DNA of 46,964 nucleotides from Peribacillus acanthi (GCF_003073175.1 NZ_QBBX01000016.1:43653-90616), one strand, 5' to 3'; positions 1 to 8,360 are shown, counted from the stretch's first letter. Notes: generated by a model not told the origin, from the letters alone. Program-made: numbers and translations.

Positions 1-1092
1 CTACAATTTGAAACACCTGCACAAAATTTTGTATTTGCCTCTCAGGATGGAACCATCGCATATAAAGCCAATGGTAAGATTCCTATCCGTAAAAAGGGAG
101 ATAGCATACTTCCTGTCCCTGGATGGACTGATGAGTATGAATGGGAAGGTTTCATCCCTTTTGATGAATTGCCTAAAACAATCAATCCAATTGAGGGATT
201 CATTTCTACAGCTAATAATAAAGTCATTTCGGATGAGTATCCATATCATATCAGCCATCATTGGGCACAGCCTTATCGACAAGCTAGGATTCAGGAAGTT
301 CTTAAGGATAAAGAAGTTGTGTCATTGACAGATATGAAAGATCTGCAGATGGACCAAATGAATCTGCAAGCAAGGGAGTTTGTTCCTCAGTTTCTGTCTA
401 TTATGCAAAATGTAAAAGGAGACAAAGAGGAAAAAGCTTTAAAGTTGCTTAGAGAATGGGATTTCAAGGATTCTAAAGATGAAGTAGCACCACTGGTATT
501 CCATGTATGGATGAATAAGATTTCCCATGTGTTATTTCATGAGGATATTTCTGAAGAGGCAATGGATTTATTTAATGGAAGAAAAGCTGTAGTGGATCAA
601 TTGTTGAGAAATGCCATTGAAGGAAATCCAGGCCCTTGGATTAAAGAAAAAGGAGACATTAACAAGGTTCTCAGAGACTCCTTAGTGTTAGCCTTAAATC
701 ATATTGAAGACCTACAGGGGAAAAATATGAATAAATGGACTTGGGGAGAAGAACATCAAATCCAATTCAAACACCCACTATCCAGTGTTTCGCCATTAAA
801 TTATATCTTTAACTATAAAGGAAGCGTCCCAGTAGGTGGAAGTAGTGTCACTGTGCAGGCAGCAGCTACGAAAAATGATGATGGTATTGTAAATCATGGG
901 GGTTCCTGGAGGTTTGTTATAGATACAAAAGATATGGGGACAGGATATCATATTGTGGGACCAGGTCAATCGGGACATGTGAAAAGTAAATGGTATCAGA
1001 ATCAAATGGATGATTGGGCAGAAGGGAATTATCATGCCACTGCTTTAGACGAATACAGTGGAGATGTTTTGAATCTCTTGCCTAAGAATTAG
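1..1092 (+). CDS. Penicillin acylase-family protein, 3' part only
   Basis: The gene is cut by the window start; about 363 C-terminal residues are visible, with the stop codon TAG at 1090-1092. The reading frame is open from base 1 and reads FASQDGTIAYKANGKIPIR, then a P-G-W segment and ISTANNKV, which are hallmarks of the beta-subunit of penicillin amidase-type N-terminal nucleophile hydrolases. These enzymes cleave amide bonds, often of N-acyl compounds or acyl-homoserine lactones, after autoproteolysis of a precursor of 700-800 residues. The signal peptide, linker and catalytic Ser would lie upstream of the window, so activity cannot be judged. The substrate is unknown. The gene converges on the DinB-like gene, with a hairpin between them. 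Confidence 0.85.
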   Translation, partial: LQFETPAQNFVFASQDGTIAYKANGKIPIRKKGDSILPVPGWTDEYEWEGFIPFDELPKTINPIEGFISTANNKVISDEYPYHISHHWAQPYRQARIQEVLKDKEVVSLTDMKDLQMDQMNLQAREFVPQFLSIMQNVKGDKEEKALKLLREWDFKDSKDEVAPLVFHVWMNKISHVLFHEDISEEAMDLFNGRKAVVDQLLRNAIEGNPGPWIKEKGDINKVLRDSLVLALNHIEDLQGKNMNKWTWGEEHQIQFKHPLSSVSPLNYIFNYKGSVPVGGSSVTVQAAATKNDDGIVNHGGSWRFVIDTKDMGTGYHIVGPGQSGHVKSKWYQNQMDDWAEGNYHATALDEYSGDVLNLLPKN

Positions 1093-1100
1093 TAAGAAAC

Positions 1101-1135
1101 GAGAGGTCACTCGCTTAATGAGTGGCCTTCGTCTA
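1101..1135 (+). terminator. Hairpin between convergent genes
   Basis: The arms GGTCACTC (1105-1112) and GAGTGGCC (1120-1127) form an 8-bp stem with one G-T pair and a 7-base loop. The T-rich tail is poor, so this is a modest terminator candidate for the acylase gene. Confidence 0.5.
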
Positions 1136-1146
1136 TTCTAGGTAAG

Positions 1147-1626
1147 TCAAGATTGGTGTTGATGAAGGAATGTTTCAATTTGCTTCATATGATGAGCATC
1201 ATGAGAAGAAAAGTCATGCATTAGGTATTCAAGAGTGAAGCGTTCATTCGTTGATGTGTCATGTGTTAGGCCGTTAATATTAATAGGAGTGTCTAAAGGG
1301 ATTCCATTGTTATTAAGCATTTGAAGCAATTCTTTTCGTTTGCTAATGGTTTGAACAATAACATCAGCATTGGACATTTGTTTCGATAATGCTGCAGATT
1401 CATCATTATATTGATGATGGTCAGGGAAAGAGATAGTTTGATCATTTTGAATGCTTGGTATACCTACTTCAATTAAGAAAATATCCCATCTGAAAAGGTG
1501 TGCCAATATTTCTTTAGTCGACCAGTTATTTTCGGACAAAGGAGTTTCGAGCAAAGAAGGTTCTAATGATTGAAGTGAATGGGTAAACGGAATCAATTTT
1601 TCAAGATTCTGAACAGATGTGGTCAT
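1147..1626 (-). CDS. DinB/DfsB-like four-helix protein
   Basis: This 159-residue protein has the layout of the DinB/YfiT-like superfamily: an N-terminal helix with WSTKEILAHLFRWD and a C-terminal histidine-rich helix with HDFSSHDAHHMKQIE. In the family these conserved histidines usually bind a divalent metal. Members include thiol-dependent transferases and self-resistance hydrolases, but many have no known role. The closest pattern appears to be the ClbS/DfsB subgroup; that is recognition from sequence, not a search result. The gene is monocistronic, starts with ATG, and points away from the riboswitch-controlled gene. Function is open. Confidence 0.7.
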   Translation of the reverse strand: MTTSVQNLEKLIPFTHSLQSLEPSLLETPLSENNWSTKEILAHLFRWDIFLIEVGIPSIQNDQTISFPDHHQYNDESAALSKQMSNADVIVQTISKRKELLQMLNNNGIPLDTPININGLTHDTSTNERFTLEYLMHDFSSHDAHHMKQIETFLHQHQS

Positions 1627-1759
1627 AATACACCTCGAATAGGTAAAATTTGTTATAATTATCTTAACAAAAGGAACGTATGTTTGTCTATTGGTTTTAT
1701 TTAGTTATTTTCTAAAAAAAGGATGACTTTTTTTCTTCTAATTTTGAAGTTAAATAGTA

Positions 1760-1765
1760 TATAAT
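1760..1765 (+). promoter_or_regulatory. Probable -10 box for the terC leader RNA
   Basis: A consensus TATAAT hexamer lies about 40 bases before the riboswitch aptamer. No good -35 hexamer is visible at the normal distance. Confidence 0.45.
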
Positions 1766-1800
1766 AGTTTAGAAGAATAAATTAAATAGGACTTACCTTT

Positions 1801-1935
1801 CTAGTAAAGGGGAGTAGCGTCAGATTTCGATCTGAAATACAGTCGTCATTACATGGGCATCCACCCATCGGCTGTGTTGGCATATAATTGCTTAGCGAGA
1901 CCTTTGCCTTATATAGGCAGAGGTCTATTTATTTG
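1801..1935 (+). ncRNA. yybP-ykoY manganese riboswitch with intrinsic terminator
   Basis: The aptamer core GGGGAGTAGC (1809-1818), a UUCG-capped hairpin, the segment CATGGGCATCCACCCATCGGCTGT and the closing GCGAGACC (1895-1902) match the yybP-ykoY class, which senses Mn2+. Helix P1 pairs AAAGG (1806-1810) with CCTTT (1901-1905). The same CCTTT also belongs to the 5' arm of a terminator stem (1898-1908 with 1916-1926) followed by a T-rich stretch. Aptamer closure and the terminator are therefore mutually exclusive. This is expected to be a transcriptional ON switch: metal binding stabilises P1, prevents the terminator and permits expression of the TerC-family gene downstream. Confidence 0.93.
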
Positions 1936-1961
1936 CACTGAATTAAAGAAGGAGGTACATC

Positions 1962-2672
1962 ATGGAAATACTTAGTGTAGAGTTTTTTTCAGCGTTGATG
2001 GTCATCATTGCAATTGATTTGGTATTGGCAGGAGATAACGCAATCTTAATAGGATTAGCTGCTAGAAACTTACCAAAGGAACAGCAGAAAAAGGCGATCT
2101 TATTCGGTTCTCTTGGAGCAGTCGTGATACGTTCTGTTGCAACAATTGGGGTGGTATGGCTACTTAAAGTACCAGGACTTCACCTGGTTGGAGGTTTAAT
2201 GCTTGTATGGATCGCGTACAAGCTACTAGTAGAAGAAGATGATCATGGAGATGTAAAGGCTGGAGACAGCTTTTGGGCAGCCATCCGTACAATTCTGATT
2301 GCGGACGCTTTGATGGGATTAGATAATGTATTGGCTGTTGCAGGTGCATCTCATGGTAACTTCCTGCTTGTAGTAATTGGATTACTTGTATCTATCCCAA
2401 TTGTAATGTGGGGAAGTACAATTATTCTAAAGTTCATAGAAAAATACCCTGTTATCATTACCATTGGAGCAGCGATATTAGCTTGGACAGCTGCGAAAAT
2501 GATTGTGGGAGAACCCTTCTTGAAAGTTTATTTCACAAACGGGTTCTTGAAGTACGGTTTTGAATTGCTAGTCGTAGGGCTTGTAGTCATGATTGGCATG
2601 AAAAATAAACCAAAAAGTGAATTAGAACAACTTGAAGAAGAAGAACAACCGTTGAGAAAAGTAGGTTCGTAA
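1962..2672 (+). CDS. TerC/YjbE-family membrane protein, probable Mn2+ exporter
   Basis: This 236-residue integral membrane protein has about seven hydrophobic segments. Acidic motifs sit inside membrane helices: IDLVLAGDNAILIGLAARNL near the N terminus and DALMGLDNVLAVAGASHG in the middle, the inverted-repeat metal-binding signature of TerC proteins. It resembles the YjbE subgroup, whose members are often preceded by yybP-ykoY leaders, as here. TerC relatives in Bacillus are linked to manganese efflux and metalation of secreted enzymes. ATG follows GGAGG at a good distance. Control by the Mn2+ riboswitch argues for a role in relieving manganese excess. Confidence 0.88.
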   Translation: MEILSVEFFSALMVIIAIDLVLAGDNAILIGLAARNLPKEQQKKAILFGSLGAVVIRSVATIGVVWLLKVPGLHLVGGLMLVWIAYKLLVEEDDHGDVKAGDSFWAAIRTILIADALMGLDNVLAVAGASHGNFLLVVIGLLVSIPIVMWGSTIILKFIEKYPVIITIGAAILAWTAAKMIVGEPFLKVYFTNGFLKYGFELLVVGLVVMIGMKNKPKSELEQLEEEEQPLRKVGS

Positions 2673-2679
2673 ATAAAAG

Positions 2680-2728
2680 GTGACTTGGATAATCGTAAAT
2701 ACGATTGTCCGGGTCACTTTTTTTTGAA
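2680..2728 (+). terminator. Intrinsic terminator of terC-like gene
   Basis: A 17-bp stem with a few G-T pairs (GTGACTTGGATAATCGT with ACGATTGTCCGGGTCAC) is followed by eight T. Confidence 0.9.
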
Positions 2729-2798
2729 TAAGACCGCGAGACTCTCGGATAAAGAGAATACCTGGGGCGTATATCAACAGCCAAAATTAACAAAGCCA

Positions 2799-2831
2799 AT
2801 AAAAAAAGCCCATCTATTTTAAAGATGGGCT
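2799..2831 (-). terminator. Intrinsic terminator of the 41-residue ORF
   Basis: On the minus strand the arms 2823-2831 and 2807-2815 (AGCCCATCT/AGATGGGCT) form a 9-bp stem followed by a run of seven T. It ends the mini-gene unit that starts near 3091. Confidence 0.85.
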
Positions 2832-2841
2832 CTGTGATAAG

Positions 2842-2967
2842 TTATTCTTTTGTATTATTTAATAAACGATCAATATCTATCGGTTTTAGAAGCAGTGAAT
2901 AGGTCTCTTCGGCAAATTCGGTGGTAGCTTCTAGTAACTGATCGATATTAATATATGATTGTTTCAT
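2842..2967 (-). CDS. 41-residue hypothetical protein
   Basis: The ORF starts with ATG 8 bases after a perfect GGAGGT (2974-2979) and ends with TAA at 2842-2844. It begins MKQSYINIDQLLEATTEFAE, and is acidic, Leu-rich and probably helical, with no signal peptide, membrane segment or cysteine. It lies in a complete transcription unit with its own extended -10 promoter, a structured leader and a terminator with seven T. Those signals, more than the protein, make it likely to be real. I do not recognise the family. Its position between the terC-like gene and a hypothetical gene says nothing about function. Confidence 0.72.
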   Translation of the reverse strand: MKQSYINIDQLLEATTEFAEETYSLLLKPIDIDRLLNNTKE

Positions 2968-2980
2968 TTTCTTACCTCCA

Positions 2981-3093
2981 TATACTGAAGTTATACCCCG
3001 TTTGAGGCTTTATTAAGCATCATGCTAAAGTCTTCGCTTAATGCTCGACACTTTAAGGGGGTAGAGAGAAAATAATTTTATAAATTCAGTATA
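2981..3093 (-). ncRNA. Candidate structured leader of the 41-residue ORF
   Basis: Nested complementary segments close the leader. TATACTGAA/TTCAGTATA pairs 2981-2989 with 3085-3093. TACCCC/GGGGTA pairs 2994-2999 with 3058-3063. GAG/CTC pairs 3004-3006 with 3044-3046. ATTAAGC/GCTTAAT pairs 3012-3018 with 3036-3042. The hairpin loop carries TAAAGT (3026-3031), which can pair with ACTTTA (3050-3055) as a pseudoknot. The outer helix begins at the expected transcript start and ends just before the ribosome binding site. I do not recognise it as a known riboswitch class. A cis-regulatory role is inference. Confidence 0.5.
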
Positions 3094-3098
3094 GGTCT

Positions 3099-3107
3099 AT
3101 TATACCA
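3099..3107 (-). promoter_or_regulatory. Extended -10 promoter of the mini-gene
   Basis: Read on the minus strand this is TGGTATAAT, a perfect extended -10 (TGnTATAAT). Transcription would start near 3091, at the first base pairs of the leader's outer stem. Confidence 0.65.
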
Positions 3108-3176
3108 TTTTTTCGATGGTTAAAGTGAACTTGTAAGTGGTAAATATCTACAAAGAGAAAAAGGAGTTGTTTATCA

Positions 3177-3512
3177 TTGAAGAACATATATTATGTAGAC
3201 ATTAAAAGTGGAGAAATCCTGAAGCAACCTATCCAAGAAGGAGGACATTTTACTGTCTATGCTACAGATGAGGAATTTGCAAAGTTAAAAGCTCTATTTG
3301 AGCAAAATTATTCTGCAGAGTTAAAAACGTTTGTTCGAGCACAGACCCCTTTTAAGGAATACCATAAGGATAAAGAAGACAAACAATATGATGAGATTAT
3401 GATTAATATTTATCGGTATTTATATGTTTTGGGTGATAAGGAAACAAAGAGTCATATCGAAAGTATGGGGATTATAGGAAAAAGCGAATTAAATGAGAGA
3501 AGCAATTTTTAG
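3177..3512 (+). CDS. Hypothetical protein, 111 residues
   Basis: The start is a TTG with AAGGAG 10 bases upstream; no in-frame ATG lies near. The protein is soluble, charged and rich in Lys, Glu and Tyr. It opens KNIYYVDIKSGEILKQP and has a helical C-terminal half with MINIYRYLYVLGDKETKSHIESMG. There are no cysteines, membrane segments or catalytic motifs. I do not recognise the family. It is followed by a hairpin and then by an MFS gene on the same strand, so it may be its own unit. Confidence 0.65.
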   Translation: MKNIYYVDIKSGEILKQPIQEGGHFTVYATDEEFAKLKALFEQNYSAELKTFVRAQTPFKEYHKDKEDKQYDEIMINIYRYLYVLGDKETKSHIESMGIIGKSELNERSNF

Positions 3513-3578
3513 TTGGGTAGATTTCCTAAAAGTGTAAAATGAGATGTCAAATTGTTCCCAATATTATATAATCAATCA

Positions 3579-3615
3579 CTAAGGACTTTCGTAAGCGGCA
3601 GTCCTTAGTTGTAGT
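3579..3615 (+). terminator. Hairpin between hypothetical gene and MFS gene
   Basis: The arms CTAAGGACT (3579-3587) and AGTCCTTAG (3600-3608) form a perfect 9-bp stem. The tail is only moderately T-rich. The hairpin ends 27 bases before the MFS start codon, so it could be a terminator or could act in the MFS leader. Confidence 0.5.
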
Positions 3616-3634
3616 TATAAAGTGGGGGAACAGA

Positions 3635-4858
3635 ATGAATGGGATAAAAAGATATATAAGGATGTTTCATCCAATTGTTTGGACTTTACTAGCAGGTACG
3701 ATATTTGCTAGAGGTGCATCTTTTATGACTATGCCATTTTTAGCAATTTATTTATCACAGAACCTTGATATGCACCCTATACTAATAGGAATTACGATTG
3801 GAATTAGTCCACTGACTGGTACGATTGGTGGATTCATTGGAGGACACTTATCCGATCGTTTGGGGCGAAAACCAATCATGATTATTGCTTTATTTATTTG
3901 GTCAGGTGTCTTTTTTGCTTTTTCCATGGCTAGTGTCCCGGTGGCATTTATTCTATTGAATGCATTGAACGGTCTATGTCGTTCGTTCTTTGAACCAACT
4001 TCCCAAGCCCTAATCTCAGATTTGACTCCAAGGGAAAATCGAATGAGAGCTTTTTCACTGCGCTACACCGCTATTAATATAGGTGCTGCTATTGGTCCGC
4101 TGTTAGGGGCATATTTCGCTACTAAGTCAGCAGATTTAACCTTTTTAATTACGGGAACAATGTATTTGCTGTATGCTACTATGCTGTTCTTGCAAATGAA
4201 TAAGCATTTGCCCTCATCGGTTACAGGTAGTACTAATCGAAAAAACAATACAATGTCAATAAAAGCGGTTTTCCATGTAATTCGTAAGGACCGTATGCTA
4301 TTAATGTTGATTCTCGGAACGATTTTGGTGAATGCTGGTTACTCACAAGTAGAATCTAATCTTCCTCAGTACTTAAAAGATACTTTTACGAAGGGTGTGT
4401 ACTTATATTCCATCTTGGTGTCATTGAATGCCATCATGGTCATCATTCTCCAAATGCCCATTTCGCATTATACCGAGAGATTTAAGCCGATGCATTTAAT
4501 GGTATCAGGAGCTTTGTTCATGGGAATAGGATTGTTTGGTTTTGGCTTTTTTGATGCTTGGTCAGGTCTGTTTGTCTCCATGGGATTTCTAACGATTGGA
4601 GAAATCTTAATCTTTCCTTCGAATAGCCTTGTTATCGATCAATTAGCGGAAGAAGGGATGAGAGGAGCCTATTTTGGTGCAAGCCAGTTTCGGAGCCTAG
4701 GTTCATTTTTCGGTCCGATTGCGGGAGGGTATCTATTGACGGAAATAGGGGGACCGTTTATGTTCACTTCTATATCTCTTCTGGTCCTGGTAAGTACTCT
4801 TTTCTTTTACAAAGGGAGTTCAATGACGATATCTAAAAATGCTACGATAAAAGCATAA
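3635..4858 (+). CDS. MFS transporter, drug-efflux type
   Basis: This 407-residue protein has about 12 hydrophobic segments. The loop between helices 2 and 3 carries GGHLSDRLGRKP, the motif A of the major facilitator superfamily. The segment LNALNGLCRSFFEPTSQALISD near helix 4 is typical of proton-driven multidrug efflux members. ATG follows GTGGGGGAA. The gene stands alone between two hairpins. The substrate cannot be told from sequence; antibiotic or toxic compound export is the usual role of this subgroup. Confidence 0.82.
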   Translation: MNGIKRYIRMFHPIVWTLLAGTIFARGASFMTMPFLAIYLSQNLDMHPILIGITIGISPLTGTIGGFIGGHLSDRLGRKPIMIIALFIWSGVFFAFSMASVPVAFILLNALNGLCRSFFEPTSQALISDLTPRENRMRAFSLRYTAINIGAAIGPLLGAYFATKSADLTFLITGTMYLLYATMLFLQMNKHLPSSVTGSTNRKNNTMSIKAVFHVIRKDRMLLMLILGTILVNAGYSQVESNLPQYLKDTFTKGVYLYSILVSLNAIMVIILQMPISHYTERFKPMHLMVSGALFMGIGLFGFGFFDAWSGLFVSMGFLTIGEILIFPSNSLVIDQLAEEGMRGAYFGASQFRSLGSFFGPIAGGYLLTEIGGPFMFTSISLLVLVSTLFFYKGSSMTISKNATIKA

Positions 4859-4862
4859 AAAA

Positions 4863-4893
4863 GAGGCGATCTAATATAAATAGGTCGCCTTTA
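4863..4893 (+). terminator. Terminator of MFS gene
   Basis: AGGCGAT (4864-4870) pairs with GTCGCCT (4884-4890) with one T-G pair, followed by TTT. Confidence 0.65.
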
Positions 4894-4942
4894 ATGTTGC
4901 AGTGAAGTTGAGATTAGTCCCTTTTTCTAGGTATCGAAAGTA

Positions 4943-4971
4943 TTGATTGTAAACTAAATGTTATGTATTAT
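4943..4971 (+). promoter_or_regulatory. SigA promoter of the pot operon
   Basis: TTGATT (4943-4948), a 17-base spacer and TATTAT (4966-4971) form a good vegetative promoter for potR and the genes behind it. Confidence 0.65.
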
Positions 4972-4996
4972 TAAACTATATGCACATGAAGTTTAC
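4949..4996 (+). promoter_or_regulatory. Candidate PotR operator: repeated AGTTTA half-sites
   Basis: TAAACT (4972-4977) and AGTTTA (4990-4995) form an inverted repeat directly after the -10 box. A third half-site, GTAAACT (4949-4955), lies inside the promoter spacer. Binding by the HTH-cupin regulator encoded just downstream would block transcription. The operator assignment is inference from position and symmetry. Confidence 0.45.
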
Positions 4997-5026
4997 TAAT
5001 TTTAAACAACAGAGGGATTAACAAAT

Positions 5027-5569
5027 ATGCTTATTGGAAAAAAAATTAAGAATTTACGTTTGAAAAAGGGTCTTACCCAAGAAGAGCTGGGAGAAAGAAC
5101 TGACTTAAGTAAAGGGTACATTTCACAATTGGAAAGAGACTTAAGCTCTCCTTCTATAGAAACTTTCTTTTCCATTTTAGAGGTACTAGGTTGCTCACCG
5201 AAGGAATTTTTTGATGATGAAAATCGAGACCAAAAGGTCGTGTACTCAGAAGAAGATCAAACAGAATATTGGGATGAAGAACGTGGATATCGCATCCAAT
5301 GGTTAGTTCCGGAGTCTAATGAAAAGGAAATGGAACCAATCATGCTTTCGTTTGAGGAAAAAGGAGAATTCAAATCATTTGAGCCTTCATTATCCGAGAC
5401 TTTTGGATATGTACTATCAGGTAGGGTAGTAGTAAAGCTAGGTAAGCATGAATATACAGCTAAAAGTGGTGAGGCTATTTATTTTCATGCTTCTGAAAAC
5501 CACCAGGTAATCAATGATTTCGATGGGAAATCAGAATTAATCTTAGTTGTTACTAATTCATATTTATAA
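5027..5569 (+). CDS. potR: HTH-cupin transcriptional regulator of polyamine uptake
   Basis: This 180-residue protein has an N-terminal Cro/CI-type helix-turn-helix (residues about 5-60, with LTQEELGERTDLSKGYISQLE) and a C-terminal cupin beta-barrel (about 105-180, with PSLSETFGYVLSGRVVVKLG). That is the architecture of PuuR-like repressors that sense polyamines or related small ligands. It lies 89 bases upstream of potA on the same strand, as in other Bacillaceae pot operons, so it most likely represses potABCD and itself. Repeated AGTTTA half-sites over its promoter are the probable binding site. Confidence 0.85.
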   Translation: MLIGKKIKNLRLKKGLTQEELGERTDLSKGYISQLERDLSSPSIETFFSILEVLGCSPKEFFDDENRDQKVVYSEEDQTEYWDEERGYRIQWLVPESNEKEMEPIMLSFEEKGEFKSFEPSLSETFGYVLSGRVVVKLGKHEYTAKSGEAIYFHASENHQVINDFDGKSELILVVTNSYL

Positions 5570-5658
5570 ATGTAGGAAAAATAAAGTCTCGTAAGCTACT
5601 AAGTCTTATTTATATCTGAAGTCTGAAGGGTGTATATGGACAGGGAAAGGAGATAGTT

Positions 5659-6768
5659 ATGACTAATAATACAATCATTCGTTTTGAGAATGTGACGAAG
5701 AAATATGATGCTGACCCAGCTGTATTGGAAAATGTAAGTTTTGAGATTGAGCGAGGGAAATTTTATACTTTGCTTGGTCCCTCAGGATGTGGGAAAACGA
5801 CCATACTTCGATTAATTGCTGGATTCATTGAACCTTCTGAAGGGGATATCTTCATTAACAACAAAGTCGTTAATCGTGTCCCAGCCAATCGGCGACAAGT
5901 GAACACAGTATTTCAAGACTATGCCCTTTTCCCACATCTCAACGTCTTTGAAAATGTAGCATTCGGATTGAGAATTAAAAAGATGAAAAATGATGAGGTT
6001 CATAAAAAAGTAATGGAAGCCTTGCGCTTTGTTAATTTGGAAGGGTATGAATCCAGAGAAATCAGTGAAATGTCTGGTGGGCAACGCCAACGTGTAGCCA
6101 TTGCTCGCGCGATTGTAAATGAGCCAGAAGTTATTCTACTGGATGAGCCTCTTTCTGCATTAGACCTGAAATTAAGGACTGAAATGCAATATGAGCTTCG
6201 AGAACTGCAACGTCGATTGGGAATTACTTTTATCTTTGTAACACATGATCAGGAAGAAGCTCTGGCAATGTCCGATGAAATCTTTGTTTTAAACAAAGGG
6301 AAAATAGTCCAAAGTGGGACACCAATTGATATTTACGATGAGCCGATTAATCGATTCGTTGCAGACTTCATTGGAGAATCGAATATAGTAAAGGGACGTA
6401 TGGTCCGAGATTATTTAGTAGAATTCACCGGTAAACAATTTGAGTGTGTCGATGGTGGTTTAAAACCGAATGAGGGAATTGAAATTGTCATTCGTCCTGA
6501 GGATTTGGAAATTACCACTCCAGAAAAAGGTAAGCTTCAAGTGAAGGTAGATACTCAATTGTTCCGTGGTGTCCACTATGAAATCTCTTGCTATGATGAA
6601 GATGGAAATGAGTGGCTCGTGCATTCCACCAAGAAAGCTACTGTAGGTGAAAAAATCGGATTATTCTTTGAACCAGAAGCAATTCATGTAATGATGCCGG
6701 GTGAGACAGAAGAGGAATTTGATAAACGTCTTGAGGCTTACGATGAGGTTTTAGAACATGAGAAATAA
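5659..6768 (+). CDS. potA: Spermidine/putrescine ABC transporter ATPase PotA
   Basis: This 369-residue ABC ATPase powers polyamine import. Visible motifs are Walker [10 protein letters not shown] (40-48), signature SGGQRQ (139-144), Walker B VILLDE (158-163) and the switch histidine in THDQ (His196). A C-terminal TOBE-type domain follows from about 240, with [12 protein letters not shown]. The length matches the family. The start ATG follows AAAGGAGATAG. It is the first transport gene after potR and overlaps potB by 11 bases, which points to translational coupling. Confidence 0.95.
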   Translation: MTNNTIIRFENVTKKYDADPAVLENVSFEIERGKFYTLLGPSGCGKTTILRLIAGFIEPSEGDIFINNKVVNRVPANRRQVNTVFQDYALFPHLNVFENVAFGLRIKKMKNDEVHKKVMEALRFVNLEGYESREISEMSGGQRQRVAIARAIVNEPEVILLDEPLSALDLKLRTEMQYELRELQRRLGITFIFVTHDQEEALAMSDEIFVLNKGKIVQSGTPIDIYDEPINRFVADFIGESNIVKGRMVRDYLVEFTGKQFECVDGGLKPNEGIEIVIRPEDLEITTPEKGKLQVKVDTQLFRGVHYEISCYDEDGNEWLVHSTKKATVGEKIGLFFEPEAIHVMMPGETEEEFDKRLEAYDEVLEHEK

Positions 6769-7570
6769 AACAAAACCTTTATATCTTGTGCCTTATCTCT
6801 TATGGGTTGCATTATTTGTTATTGCACCCATTGTCTTAGTGGTATACTACTCGTTCTTTAATATAGAGGGAGATTTCTCTCTTATTAACTACCAGAAATT
6901 TTTCACTCCTGTTTATCTGAAGATGACTTTAAGTTCCTTTTGGTATGCCTTTCTTATTACAGCATTTTCCTTGCTGATAGCATATCCAACGGCCTATCTT
7001 TTAACGAAGACGAAGCATAAGCAGCTTTGGCTTTTATTGATTATCTTGCCGTCATGGATTAATTTACTGTTGAAGGCATATGCATTTTTGGGGATATTCG
7101 GAACATTTGGACCTGTCAACGCTTTCTTGGAAGTCATGGGGATTGGCTCCAAACAAATCTTATTTACGGATTTTAGTTTTGTTTTCGTATCTGTATACAT
7201 TTTCATACCATTTATGATTTTGCCGATCTTTAATGCTTTAGAGAAGCTGAATCCATCAATGGTTTATGCTTCCTTAGATTTAGGGGCATCTAATTGGACG
7301 ACTTTTCGTCGAGTAGTGTTCCCTTTAACGATTGATGGAGTGAAGGCGGGGTGCCAGGCTGTTTTCATACCAGCATTGTCCTTATTCATGATTACAAGGC
7401 TGATCTCTGGAAATCGTGTTATAACACTTGGTACAGCCATCGAACAACACTTCCTTGTGACCCAAGACTGGGGAATGGGTGCTACGATTGCTGTATTTTT
7501 AATCTTAACGATGTTTGCCATTATGCTAGCAACAGGAAATAGAAAGAGAGGGATCAGGATTGAAAAGTAA
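6758..7570 (+). CDS. potB: Spermidine/putrescine ABC permease PotB
   Basis: This 270-residue permease has about six membrane helices. The conserved EAA-type cytoplasmic loop that docks on PotA reads [27 protein letters not shown] near residue 170. It forms the import channel together with PotC. Its ATG lies inside the 3' end of potA and its end overlaps potC by 11 bases, so the four genes form one tight operon. Confidence 0.94.
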   Translation: MRNKTKPLYLVPYLLWVALFVIAPIVLVVYYSFFNIEGDFSLINYQKFFTPVYLKMTLSSFWYAFLITAFSLLIAYPTAYLLTKTKHKQLWLLLIILPSWINLLLKAYAFLGIFGTFGPVNAFLEVMGIGSKQILFTDFSFVFVSVYIFIPFMILPIFNALEKLNPSMVYASLDLGASNWTTFRRVVFPLTIDGVKAGCQAVFIPALSLFMITRLISGNRVITLGTAIEQHFLVTQDWGMGATIAVFLILTMFAIMLATGNRKRGIRIEK

Positions 7571-8360
7571 CGGAAACCTTTCAAAGCTCTATTTAGCACT
7601 CGTATTTTTCATTCTGTATGCCCCGATATTCTATCTAGTTTTCTATTCTTTCAATAGTGGTGGCACCATGCATGATTTTGAAGGGTTTACCTTGGAATGG
7701 TATAAAGAGGTATTTAAGGACACTCGTTTATTAATTATTGTTTTAAATACCTTCGTCATTGCCCTACTTTCGTCCGCTATAGCCACAATCATAGGTGTTC
7801 TTGGCGCACTTGGGATTATGTACATGAAAAACAGACAGATGAAACAATCCTTTCTGTCGTTGAATAATGTGTTAATTGTAAGCCCAGATGTCATCATTGG
7901 TGCTTCTTTTCTAATATTGTTCACGATTGTAGGAATCAAACTTGGCTTTACGTCCGTCTTGTTGTCGCACATTGCTTTTAGTATTCCGATTGTTGTAATC
8001 ATGGTTCTTCCTAAGCTACAGGAAATGAGCCCATCATTGATAGATGCTGCGTTGGATTTAGGTGCAAGTAGATTTGACGTGTTAACAAAAGTCATTTTGC
8101 CATTCATTTCTCCAGGGGTATTTGCAGGGTTTTTCATGGCATTGACGTATTCTCTTGATGATTTTGCCGTTACTTTCTTTGTTACAGGAAACGGATTTAC
8201 TACTCTTTCAGTTGAGATATATTCTTTGGCACGTCAAGGAATCTCCTTAAATATTAATGCACTATCAACTCTTATATTCCTATTCACCATTGCATTAGTT
8301 ATCGGTTATTACTTTATTAACCAACGTAATAATCGTCCGAGAGGGGTGAGTGGGAATTGA
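7560..8360 (+). CDS. potC: Spermidine/putrescine ABC permease PotC
   Basis: This 266-residue partner permease has about six hydrophobic helices and an EAA loop, ALDLGASRFDVLTKVILPFISPGVFAG, near residue 165. The start is a TTG at 7560 inside potB, preceded by GAGAGGGATCAGGA; no better start lies nearby. The stop codon overlaps the TTG start of potD. It forms the membrane pore with PotB. Confidence 0.94.
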   Translation: MKSNGNLSKLYLALVFFILYAPIFYLVFYSFNSGGTMHDFEGFTLEWYKEVFKDTRLLIIVLNTFVIALLSSAIATIIGVLGALGIMYMKNRQMKQSFLSLNNVLIVSPDVIIGASFLILFTIVGIKLGFTSVLLSHIAFSIPIVVIMVLPKLQEMSPSLIDAALDLGASRFDVLTKVILPFISPGVFAGFFMALTYSLDDFAVTFFVTGNGFTTLSVEIYSLARQGISLNINALSTLIFLFTIALVIGYYFINQRNNRPRGVSGN

